The notes beneath the pieces are model-generated. The model did no database searches. It had not been told where the DNA came from and was given only the letters and a program-made list of their open reading frames with translations. This document shows positions 16,305 through 24,900 of a stretch of DNA of 64,000 nt, piece by piece; positions within the stretch are counted from its first letter, which is position 1, and the number at the start of each line of letters is the position of its first letter. This stretch comes from Saprospiraceae bacterium UBA6168 (lineage in GTDB: Bacteria; Bacteroidota; Bacteroidia; Chitinophagales; Saprospiraceae): the NCBI GenBank assembly GCA_002435785.1, contig DIUC01000047.1:1-64000 (forward strand), in the 5' to 3' direction. A program made the position numbers and the translations under genes.

Positions 16305-18125
16305 CTACCTGCCCGACTTTTGCCTATTTTCCGTGGCTTTTTGGGTGTTCCCTATACGGTCGTAGCAAAGTGAAAGGATATAATAGTCATTGCCCTTGCG
16401 GAATTTTGGGCCTATTTTCTCCATTGTTTCAACACACTCTTGGTACTTGGACATCCTGAACTGCGTATTGCCAAGGCTGGTCAGGGCAAAGTAGTTTCCG
16501 GGATTTTGCTCCAACGCCTTTTTTAGCGCTACCTCCGCATTCTCGTAGTCGCCCAAAATGATGTACATATTGCCCTTGTGGATATGGCCGGTCGGTATTT
16601 TGTCATAAATGGCAAGGGCCGCATCCAGTTCCTTGATGGCCTTGGTTGCATATTGGCGGGCGGCATTGGGGTCTTTTTCCTGAGCGTCCACAGCCATTCT
16701 CGCCAATGAGCCGCCGTGGTTTTTGCGCATCCGGGCATTGTTCGGGGCGACTTTGGCGTCATGCTCAAACAATGCGAAACGGTCTTTCCAGTAGGGCAGG
16801 TGGCTTTCGATTTTGAAAATGGCCAATGCGCCCAGCAGCGCTACGATGGCAACTACAACAAAATTGTTTTTGAAAAAATGGGCAGCGCCTGTTCCGGTTT
16901 CCCCATCTGTCTTTTTTATCAAAAGCGAAATAGCCCAAGCTATCATCAGACAAATGCCAAGCACGGGCGTAAACAGGAAGCGGTCGTTGTAGGCACTTAC
17001 GTTTGTCACTATGATGCTGGTAAACATGGAGACCGTGATGAAGTAGTGAAGTGCCCCATAGCTGTACAGCTTTTTCTTGGCAAAACCATGTAAAAGCAGA
17101 GCCAACAGGCCGAGGTTGCCCAAAAGGGCGAGGTACACCCGCCAGTCGTTCCAGTTCACCACTGGCAAGGTACTGAAGGAGTAATCGCTGATGAGCGGGT
17201 GGGGGAACAAGGTCATCAGCAGGTATTTCCCCAATACCAAAACCCCCGATGCGGTCCGCTCGCCAAACCCGTTACTAGCCAGCAGCGAATTGTCCAATTC
17301 GGTCAGTTGAACCCCTTCGTTAAGGCCGCCGAGGATGTTTGACCTTATTATAAGGTAGAGGACGGCTGCCGCCAAATAGGGTAGGGTAGTCAGCAGCACC
17401 TTGCCCAGCTTCCCGTCCCGGAAGAACCAAAGCATGAATGGGATGAGCGCAACGGTCGTCAGCACCTCCTCTTTTGAAAACAAGCCGACGCTGTAAAATA
17501 GGACGGAGAACAGCAATGGAAGCAATTTTTTTGTGTCGAAATGGACAAGGAGCAGCCAGGCAGCGATGGCAAAGTTCAAATAACCCAGCATTGTGTCCCG
17601 GCTCTTAATGTTGGCCACCACTTCGAGGTGGATGGGGTGCAGCACGAACAACAAGGTGGCGATAATCGGGATGGCAGGGTGGAATTTGCGCAGCAGTTTT
17701 GACAAAAACAAAAAGGTGAAGAACCCTATCAATCCATAAAAAAGCAGGTTGAAAATATGGTTGACCGTGGAGTTCAAACCCCAAACACTGTATTCAAGTG
17801 CAAGCGTCGTCAATGGGATTGGGCGGTAGGCACGGGCATTCATGGTTTCCTCGTAGCCCTGAAAATAGCTCGTCGTCCAGATTTTGCCGAGGCCGGCCGT
17901 GCCCTGTTGCACGAACTTGTTTTCCTTTACCACCGCATCGTCGTCATAAACGAAGCCATAGTTGTAGCTGGGACTGTAAACCAACATGGCCAGTACGGCC
18001 ATACATGCCGCAAGAAGCAGTTTGGTCCGCTGGGAGAAATGCTCTGGCACCAATGCCAAGGAATTATGAGGTGCTACTTTCGTTGTTTTTACATGAATTT
18101 GTGGCTGAACCTTTCGCTTCGACAT
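16305..18125 (-). CDS. TMTC-like membrane mannosyltransferase with TPR repeats
   Basis: The 606-residue protein has about ten hydrophobic segments (from about residue 36 to 430) with an early luminal acidic motif YNYGFVYDDDAVVKEN and LHPIHLEVVANIKSRDTMLG. Both are hallmarks of the TMTC/DUF1736 branch of dolichol- or polyprenol-phosphate mannosyltransferases. The soluble C-terminus (about 455-606) contains TPR units (AALAIYDKIPTGHIHKGNMYIILGDYENAEVALKKALEQNPGNYFALTSLGNTQF). It converges on the GT2 gene with 23 bp between stops. Likely role is transfer of a lipid-linked sugar to extracytoplasmic protein or glycan; the substrate is unknown. Confidence 0.75.
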   Translation of the reverse strand: MSKRKVQPQIHVKTTKVAPHNSLALVPEHFSQRTKLLLAACMAVLAMLVYSPSYNYGFVYDDDAVVKENKFVQQGTAGLGKIWTTSYFQGYEETMNARAYRPIPLTTLALEYSVWGLNSTVNHIFNLLFYGLIGFFTFLFLSKLLRKFHPAIPIIATLLFVLHPIHLEVVANIKSRDTMLGYLNFAIAAWLLLVHFDTKKLLPLLFSVLFYSVGLFSKEEVLTTVALIPFMLWFFRDGKLGKVLLTTLPYLAAAVLYLIIRSNILGGLNEGVQLTELDNSLLASNGFGERTASGVLVLGKYLLMTLFPHPLISDYSFSTLPVVNWNDWRVYLALLGNLGLLALLLHGFAKKKLYSYGALHYFITVSMFTSIIVTNVSAYNDRFLFTPVLGICLMIAWAISLLIKKTDGETGTGAAHFFKNNFVVVAIVALLGALAIFKIESHLPYWKDRFALFEHDAKVAPNNARMRKNHGGSLARMAVDAQEKDPNAARQYATKAIKELDAALAIYDKIPTGHIHKGNMYIILGDYENAEVALKKALEQNPGNYFALTSLGNTQFRMSKYQECVETMEKIGPKFRKGNDYYILSLCYDRIGNTQKATENRQKSGR

Positions 18126-18170
18126 TTGACGTGATGCTTTTTTTTGAATGAAAGACTATCCCTTCTGTGC

Positions 18171-19730
18171 TTATTTTGAGACATAAACCTTCACGGCTCG
18201 GGCTACATTTTGGCCATCCATCGCCGCAGAAATGATGCCTCCGGCATAGCCAGCACCCTCGCCAGCGGGGAACAATCCTTCGACTTCTACGTGCATGTAG
18301 GTGTCTTTGTTTCTTGGGATTTTGACGGGAGAACTGGTGCGGCTCTCTGTCGCAATGACGTTGGCCTCTGCTGTGAAATAGCCCCTCATTTTCCGCCCAA
18401 ATTCCGCCATTCCCTTTTTGAGTTTTTCGTAGATAAATGGTGGCAGCAGTTCGTGCAGTGGCGCCGCAAACAACCCCGGAATATAGGAGCTGCCCGGCAA
18501 CGAAGCCGATAATTTACCAGACACAAAATCCGTCATGCGCTGTGCAGGTGCCTGCTGGCCACCCGTCCCCGCCTTGAACATGGTCTGCTCTACCGTCCTT
18601 TGGAATTCGAGCGACGAGAAAACGCCGTGGCTTGCGTACTCCGTCAGGTCTTGTTGCTCGACTTGCACCACCGTTCCTGAGTTTGCATAAGCGGAATCCC
18701 TACGGGACATGGACATGCCGTTCACCACGATTTCGCCGGGAGCGGTGGCTGCTGGAACCACCAGCCCGCCCGGGCACATGCAAAACGAGAACACCCCTCG
18801 CTGTCCTACTTGGCAAGCAAGTCGGTAGCTGGAGGCTGGCAGGTGTTCGTCCCGCTGCTCTTGGCCATACTGGATTTTGTCAATCAAGGATTGTGGGTGC
18901 TCTACCCGCACGCCCAAGGCAAAGGGCTTGGCCTCGATATGGATTTTATTTTGGTGCAATAGGGCATAGACATCCCTCGCTGAGTGCCCCGTTGCCAATA
19001 TGACCACCGATGACAATTGTTCCGTAGTGCCATTGATAATAACCCCTTTTACTTGGTTGTTTTCCATCACAAAATCGGTCAGGAGCGAATCGAAATGCAC
19101 TTCCCCGCCATGGTGCAGGATGGTTTCACGGATATTGGAGACGATTTGCGGGAGCTTGTTGGAACCGATGTGCGGATGTGCATCCACCAATATATCAGAT
19201 GAGGCCCCATGTTCCACCAACAACTTGAGGGCCTTGAAAATATCCCCTCGTTTGTGGGAGCGGGTGTAGAGTTTGCCATCAGAATAGGTGCCAGCGCCCC
19301 CTTCCCCAAAGCAGTAGTTGGAGTTGGGGTTCACCACCCCAAATTGCTGGATGGCCCGAAGGTCACGGCGTCGGCTGCGCACATCCTTCCCCCGGTCAAA
19401 CACGACAGGCTTCAAACCCAACTCAATCAACTCTAATGCTGCAAAATAGCCAGTTGGTCCTGCACCAATGATGATGACCTCTGCCGCCTCGGACACATTG
19501 TGGAGGTTATCCAGCAAGGCAGGTTCAGCAGCTTGTTTTTCGCCAGCATAAACTTCGATTTTTAAAAGAATGAGCGGGGTACTTCCCCTTGCGTCAATGG
19601 ATTTGCGGAGCACAACCACCTCATCAATGGCGGCTGGCTTAAGCTGGCAAATGTCGGCAGCCCTTCTGCGAATGGCTTGCTCGTCGTCTGCATCAGCAGG
19701 GGATAGTTTGAATTCGATGGTTTGACGCAT
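18171..19730 (-). CDS. FAD-dependent dehydrogenase (COG2509-like)
   Basis: The 519-residue protein has an N-terminal alpha/beta extension of ~80 residues typical of the uncharacterised COG2509 oxidoreductases. An FAD-binding Rossmann motif follows (EVIIIGAGPTGYFAALEL, GxGxxG at 89-94), then FDRGKDVRSRRRDL, FGEGGAGTYSDGKL and a C-terminal nucleotide contact LFPAGEGAGYAGGIISAAMDG. No membrane segment or signal is present, so it should be cytoplasmic. The natural substrate is not known for the family. It lies 80 bp from the start of the downstream secreted-protein gene and is probably independently transcribed. Confidence 0.82.
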   Translation of the reverse strand: MRQTIEFKLSPADADDEQAIRRRAADICQLKPAAIDEVVVLRKSIDARGSTPLILLKIEVYAGEKQAAEPALLDNLHNVSEAAEVIIIGAGPTGYFAALELIELGLKPVVFDRGKDVRSRRRDLRAIQQFGVVNPNSNYCFGEGGAGTYSDGKLYTRSHKRGDIFKALKLLVEHGASSDILVDAHPHIGSNKLPQIVSNIRETILHHGGEVHFDSLLTDFVMENNQVKGVIINGTTEQLSSVVILATGHSARDVYALLHQNKIHIEAKPFALGVRVEHPQSLIDKIQYGQEQRDEHLPASSYRLACQVGQRGVFSFCMCPGGLVVPAATAPGEIVVNGMSMSRRDSAYANSGTVVQVEQQDLTEYASHGVFSSLEFQRTVEQTMFKAGTGGQQAPAQRMTDFVSGKLSASLPGSSYIPGLFAAPLHELLPPFIYEKLKKGMAEFGRKMRGYFTAEANVIATESRTSSPVKIPRNKDTYMHVEVEGLFPAGEGAGYAGGIISAAMDGQNVARAVKVYVSK

Positions 19731-19810
19731 GGTGCGCCAAAGGTGGGGAGATATTGCGATAATGAAAAACTTTCCTTGATGGGCAGTTTCTTTGCAACAA
19801 AAGGTGGCAT

Positions 19811-20245
19811 CTAATTTTTGGGCGCTTCCAGCACCAGCGTTTTATCGTCCCGGATGACGTAGTTCTCCGGCACAAAGACCCGGGTTTCAACGATTTCCGT
19901 GCTTTCGACCCCTGCCCTGGTGCGCAAGGTTGCCCGTTTTTTGTCGTGGCTGACCAATCTTAGGGTTTGCTTTGCGGAAGTATCTGCATCAACTTGGTAG
20001 CGAAGGTCTTTCTCGATGAAATGCTTTAAGATGGAAGCGGAACTGTTGTAAAGCTGGATTTTTGTCTCTACCAAAATATTGTTTCCAGCCCACGGCACAA
20101 GGGTGTATTCTCCATAGAGGTCAAAATTGACCATGGTTTTTTCGTCCAGCGCAAATGTTTGGTGCAGGGTTTTTTCGAGCTGGCCATAGCTGTAGGAAGC
20201 GAGGAACAGGGCAAGTGCAAGCAAGGAAATTTGTTTGTATTTCAT
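19811..20245 (-). CDS. Small secreted protein, family A (hypothetical)
   Basis: The 144-residue protein has a clear signal peptide (MKYKQISLLALALFLASYSYG), and the remainder is beta-rich. It shares a layout with the upstream 147-residue protein: a post-signal EKTL segment, NFDLYGEYTLVPWAGNNILVETKIQL against FLDLDGVVNVTTWSEPQMRIQMNISL, and a Val-Phe-x-Pro motif near the end. They are therefore tandem, diverged paralogues. The DLxG-V--W pattern recalls DUF4097-type putative adhesin repeats, but no function can be assigned. A strong terminator separates the two genes. Confidence 0.75.
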   Translation of the reverse strand: MKYKQISLLALALFLASYSYGQLEKTLHQTFALDEKTMVNFDLYGEYTLVPWAGNNILVETKIQLYNSSASILKHFIEKDLRYQVDADTSAKQTLRLVSHDKKRATLRTRAGVESTEIVETRVFVPENYVIRDDKTLVLEAPKN

Positions 20246-20290
20246 TGAAAATCAATAAATTGTAAGCAGAAAACAAGCTTTTATAATAAA

Positions 20291-20323
20291 AAGGGTGCAA
20301 CGTTTTATTAACGCTGCACCCTT
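20291..20323 (-). terminator. Intrinsic terminator downstream of the 20344-20787 gene
   Basis: aagggtgcaacg (20291-20302) pairs with cgctgcaccctt (20312-20323) with one G-T pair. On the minus strand the stem is followed by a T-rich run reaching ~20281. Confidence 0.8.
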
Positions 20324-20343
20324 ATTCTTTGTTTTGGACGGAT

Positions 20344-20787
20344 TTAGAAGGAGGAAACTTTTTTCTCAATCATTCCGGTGGCCTCTTGGCTGCGGGTGGT
20401 GATAGTCACACCTTTTGGTGCAAACACTTCGTAGCTGATTTGCTCACCAAGTGATTGGCCGCTACCCAGCTTGATTTGGCGCTCCAAGCCTGGAGCTACA
20501 ATGCTGAAAGTACCATTTTCCTCTTTGGTGTTCAGGTTGTAGCGGCCGGCAGTGACCAATGATTTGAGCATGTTCTCGTTGCCATTTTGAAGTGAAATGT
20601 TCATCTGGATTCGCATCTGCGGTTCACTCCAGGTAGTCACGTTCACAACGCCGTCAAGGTCAAGGAAAATGGTAGATTGGCCATTTAGGTTGAACGATTT
20701 GACGAGCGTTTTTTCTGCCTGCTGCGCCTGTGTGGGTGCAACGGAAAGTAGAAGTGGGAGAAGAAGGAAAGGCATTCTGTTTTTCAT
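20344..20787 (-). CDS. Small secreted protein, family A paralogue (hypothetical)
   Basis: The 147-residue protein begins with the signal peptide MKNRMPFLLLPLLLSVAPTQAQ. The mature part is beta-rich with the FLDLDGVVNVTTWSE segment that aligns with the neighbouring 144-residue protein, and ends YEVFAPKGVTITTRSQEATGMIEKKVSSF. No lipobox, catalytic motif or sorting domain is seen, so a periplasmic or envelope location is likely. It is followed by a strong intrinsic terminator before its paralogue, so the two genes are separate transcription units despite adjacency. Confidence 0.75.
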   Translation of the reverse strand: MKNRMPFLLLPLLLSVAPTQAQQAEKTLVKSFNLNGQSTIFLDLDGVVNVTTWSEPQMRIQMNISLQNGNENMLKSLVTAGRYNLNTKEENGTFSIVAPGLERQIKLGSGQSLGEQISYEVFAPKGVTITTRSQEATGMIEKKVSSF

Positions 20788-21006
20788 AAGACCTCCTTTA
20801 TTTTTATTGGGTAAAAGTATGGTAATTGGAAATGATAATCAAGCAAAAATCCAATTTAAAAAATAGGGCTTGTTCAAAACTTGAATGTTTTATGCTCATT
20901 CATTCAAAACAAATGTTTTTTACACACAATAATGTTTCTTGTAAAAAGAAGGTTCGCAATACAAGTGACATTTGAGAAAACAAAATGGTTGGCTGGGCAC
21001 AAAAAA

Positions 21007-21035
21007 AGCCCCTGACAAATGAATGCCAGGAGCTC
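21007..21035 (-). terminator. Intrinsic terminator after the outer-membrane barrel gene
   Basis: On the minus strand agctcctggca pairs with tgtcaggggct (two wobble pairs) and is followed by seven T (21000-21007). It lies 30 bp after the stop of the 21065-21652 gene. Confidence 0.78.
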
Positions 21036-21064
21036 TGTTTGATTTTTGTTTTTTATTCTCAACT

Positions 21065-21652
21065 TCAAATTCTAACACAAACACCGAGATTTGCCAGGGA
21101 AATCCCGTACCCTATCTCACCAAATAAATCAATTCTTTTGACAACTTTCACCGTAGCCCCAATGAATGCTGAATAAGTCAGCTTTCCTTTTTTTTCATTT
21201 GGGTTAAATGGCGTTGGAGCATCCTCCGCCCTTGTCACAAGTGCTTTGCTTTTGCTGCTATATTCTTTAACGTCGGCATAGTGCATAGCTATCATACTGC
21301 CACCATAGCCTTGTATCCTTTCGGAGAAAGCCTTTTTTATTTCAGCCCTTACACCAAAAACCTTGGTATTATTGGTGATGTAGGAATCCACACCTTCGGC
21401 AAAAATGCCTGGTTTGGATGTGGTAGCGGAATATCCAAAGAATGTCCCAATCGTAAAATTCTTGGAGACGTCAATTCCAAGCCTCCAAGAGAGTGGAAGC
21501 ATTCCGGAGTTTTCGCCTGCTTTGTAGTAGGTTGGTACGAGGCCAACTGCAGTGCTCAAAGTAAATCTGCTGGGGGTGGAAGACTGTGCGGAGAGGGTTA
21601 GGGTGTTTGCGAGTGCCCCACATAGAAGGAGGGCCACAAAATGGCTTTTCAT
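21065..21652 (-). CDS. Outer-membrane beta-barrel protein
   Basis: The 195-residue protein has a signal peptide (MKSHFVALLLCGALANTLTLSAQ) and alternating hydrophobic strands ending in aromatic or charged residues: FTLSTAVGLVPTYYK, SWRLGIDVSKNFTIGTFFGYSAT, KVFGVRAEIKKAF, YGGSMIAMHYADV, YSAFIGATVKVVKRIDLFGEIGYGIS. It ends LANLGVCVRI. This is the pattern of an eight-stranded OmpW/OmpX-sized barrel. No ligand or partner is evident. It is a single-gene unit with its own terminator. Confidence 0.7.
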   Translation of the reverse strand: MKSHFVALLLCGALANTLTLSAQSSTPSRFTLSTAVGLVPTYYKAGENSGMLPLSWRLGIDVSKNFTIGTFFGYSATTSKPGIFAEGVDSYITNNTKVFGVRAEIKKAFSERIQGYGGSMIAMHYADVKEYSSKSKALVTRAEDAPTPFNPNEKKGKLTYSAFIGATVKVVKRIDLFGEIGYGISLANLGVCVRI

Positions 21653-21897
21653 AGTTTAAGTTTTTGTAAAAGAAGTGGATGTTTGCCGAAGGAGGGTACG
21701 GATTGTTAGGCAAGCTTCATGCCATATTTATTAAACCAAATGTGAGGCTTTAGGAATAAATGTGCAAATCGAGTGAAATAATCTCGTTATTTCAAGACAT
21801 TGTTTTGAAAAATCGCAAAATAGTGGTAGTTGTCTGGATTTTTTGAAAAATCTAAAAATCGAAATTATTTTCAATGACTTTTGTTCATCCAAAATGC

Positions 21898-21945
21898 CAA
21901 CGCACAAACCGCCTTCTCCTCTAAAAAGAGGCGGTTTGTGCGTTG
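21898..21945. repeat. Perfect 17-bp inverted repeat (hairpin)
   Basis: caacgcacaaaccgcct (21898-21914) is repeated inverted at 21929-21945 with a 14-nt loop. It sits 20 bp after the stop of the giant T9SS protein gene and could act as a terminator or mRNA-stabilising stem, but no T-tract follows on the minus strand. Confidence 0.7.
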
Positions 21946-21964
21946 CCAAATGTATTTATGGGCT

Positions 21965-24900
21965 TTACCTCAGCAAGGTCATATCACCCGATTCAGAAAA
22001 TCTTGAACCATCAGGCCGCCGTATCTCCACTTTGTAAACATACACATCAGAAGCGGCAGGCTCCCCTTTTTGGCGTCCGTCCCAACCTTCGTTGCTGTTT
22101 TTTTCTTCAAATACCAATTGGCCCCATCGGTTCCAAATATTCATCGAAACGACCTCCACGTTTTCGCCAAGTATCACCACTCTGAACCGGTCGTTTTTCC
22201 CGTCGCCATTCGGTGAGAAGGCATTTGGAATGGCAAACAGTGATTCGAGTACCGTAAGGGTGATGCTGTCCGTGTCCATACATCCCAAATCATCGGTAGC
22301 GGTGACGTAAATGGTTTGGCTGGGAAGGTTCAACAGCACCACGTTGGCTGTGTCGAAAACACTTCCGTTCGACCATTGGTAGCTGGTGGCAGGGAGGGTA
22401 GTTGTAGTGCCCAAGTTCAAGACCGTGCCTTGGTAGTAGGTATTGGTGTCGGTTGGCAGTATTTCAACGTCAATAGCAGGTGCCAATTCCACGACTACAG
22501 AGCCTGTCAGGGTGTCGCCGCAATTGTTGGTGAAAACCACAGAAAAAACGTTGTCACCAACTGAAAGGGAAACGGTTGGGTTGGGTATGGTTTCGCCCGT
22601 TGACCAAACATAATTGCCGCCTGGCTCACCTGAATATGCTGACAAAGTGATAGCACTAATCCCACATAAAATCGTGTCGGCGGTAAGGGACAGCACGGGG
22701 TTGTCGCTGACAAAAACCGTCATTTCAAAAGTTTGCGGTGGGCAAACGCCGTTGTCAACCGTCACCACATAGTTCGTGGTCTGGCTTGGTGATACGACCG
22801 GATTGGGCTCCGTACTGCTGAAGTTTGGATTGTCCGGCGAAGACCAGAGGTAGCTCCAGTTCCCATTTGGTGCGAGGTTTAGCCCGGTTGAGCTGCCTTG
22901 GCAGATGGCCCCTTGCACGGGGTTGATGGTGGGGATTGGCTCCACTTCCACCATTATTGAACCACCAATTGGGCATCCTTCGTACTCGCCCGTAACCAAA
23001 TAATTCGTTGACTGCGATGGGCTTGCAATCGGGTTTGGACAGTCGGTACAGCTAAGTCCAGCCGCTGGTTCCCAAGTATATACCAATGGCACCGGGGAAG
23101 TTGCTGTCAATTGCACCGAGTTTCCCTGGCAAATCACGGGCTGATCAGGCGTGATTTCGAGGGAAGTGACAGAAATGACCGTGACCCTTGCGGAATCTGT
23201 TGCGGAGCAAAACCCATTGGTGGCCGTCCTGTAATAAGTGGTCGTTTCCACCGGTTGCAGAACCATGTTGTAAAAGGAATCGGGCGTCAACTGCCCAAAC
23301 GAGGGCGTCCACAAGAATTCGATTTGAGAAAAATCCCCTGGCTCATAAATAGGAGAAGTCAAAAGCACCTTTTCCCCCAAACAAATCACCGTATCGGCTG
23401 GCAAGATGGCCATGTTCCACGGCAAGGAATCCACACCTATATATATGGTGTCAAATCGGACACAACCTGCCGTGGTCACGCTGGCGATATAGGAGGTGGC
23501 TGTTTGGGGCGTGGCAACCACGTTTGGGCCAGTAGTCAAGTTGAGCGACCCGTTGTTGGGTGTCCAGGTGATGGTGGTGCCAGTTGGGATGGCCGTAGCG
23601 CTCAATGGTATGCTCACTCCCTTGCAAATCGGTATGGTATCCCCTGAAAGTATGTCAATCGCAATGGGCGTCACGCTCACCGTTACAGTTTGCTGCACAT
23701 TACAACCAAGTCGGTCTGCTGAAAGGGTGTAGGTAGTCGTTTGGGTGGGTGTCGCCAATGGGTTGGGGCTGGTGGCATTGTTCAGGCCCGTGGCAGGCGA
23801 CCACTGGTAACCCACTCCCGGCTCGGCTACGGTACTGCCAAGTGCCACCGTTTGCCCTTGGCAAATCAAGGTGTCGTTGGCAGTGTTGAGAATCGGCAAG
23901 GCCGAAACCGTGACTGTCACACTGTCCAACGAGGCGATTGGGCAGAAGCCATTGGTCGCTTCGAGGTAATAGGTCGTCGTCATTGTCGGCGTCACGGAGG
24001 GGTTGGCTTGGTTGGAAACAAAGCCCGCAGGGTTGGAGGTCCAGTTGTAATCAACACCAGGCGTTGCCGTTCCGCCAAGGTTCACCGATGCCCCAAAGCA
24101 AATGTTTTGGTCATTGCTTATTTGGTAACTCGGTGCGGGGGTGGGCAGCACCACCAGCGTCATGGCATCGCTGAAGGAGCAAGTAGGACCAGTCACCGTG
24201 ACTTCCAGCATGAAAGTGCCCGGCTGGATAGCAGTCACAATCGGGTTCGGGCAATTGGTGCAACTCAGAAAGCCCGCAGGTGCATTCCATGAATAAGAAA
24301 CGTTGGCAAAACTTGCGCCCGCAACAAGCTGTACAGTTTCGTTCAAACAAACGGTGATGTCTGGTCCTGCATCCACTTGAAGCAAACCAACCAACACATC
24401 GAGGGTGTCCACATTGCAAAGGCTATTGATGGCCACTTTGTAAACGGTTGACTGCGTGACGGTTGCCACTGGGTTTGGGCAATAGACACAGCTTAAACCG
24501 TCCGCCGGAAACCATTGGTAAACTTCACCGCCGGAGGCAAACAACTGTGCGGATTCACCCGGACAAATGGCGGTATCCTGCGAGACCATGAAGTTTGTCC
24601 CAAAATTGTCCAATACACCCGGCGTGGTGTTCCCAAAGTCTATGGAAATGGAGCCGCTGGTTATCTGTCCCCCCCAGTCATTTATCAAAACGACATAAAA
24701 CTCGCCGGTTTGCACTGGAATGGTGGACACAAAATCGTCGCCGATGGCGGTTTCACATACATCGGTCACTGGCTGGTTGGTGATGGGGTGAATGTCCGCC
24801 AAGCCAGTCGGGTCAGCCCCTGCTGCATAAGAACTGCGGATGGGCTGGTTTTCGTAAGCATACGTACACAACTGGTTGATGTTGGTGATGGGCCCCCAAA

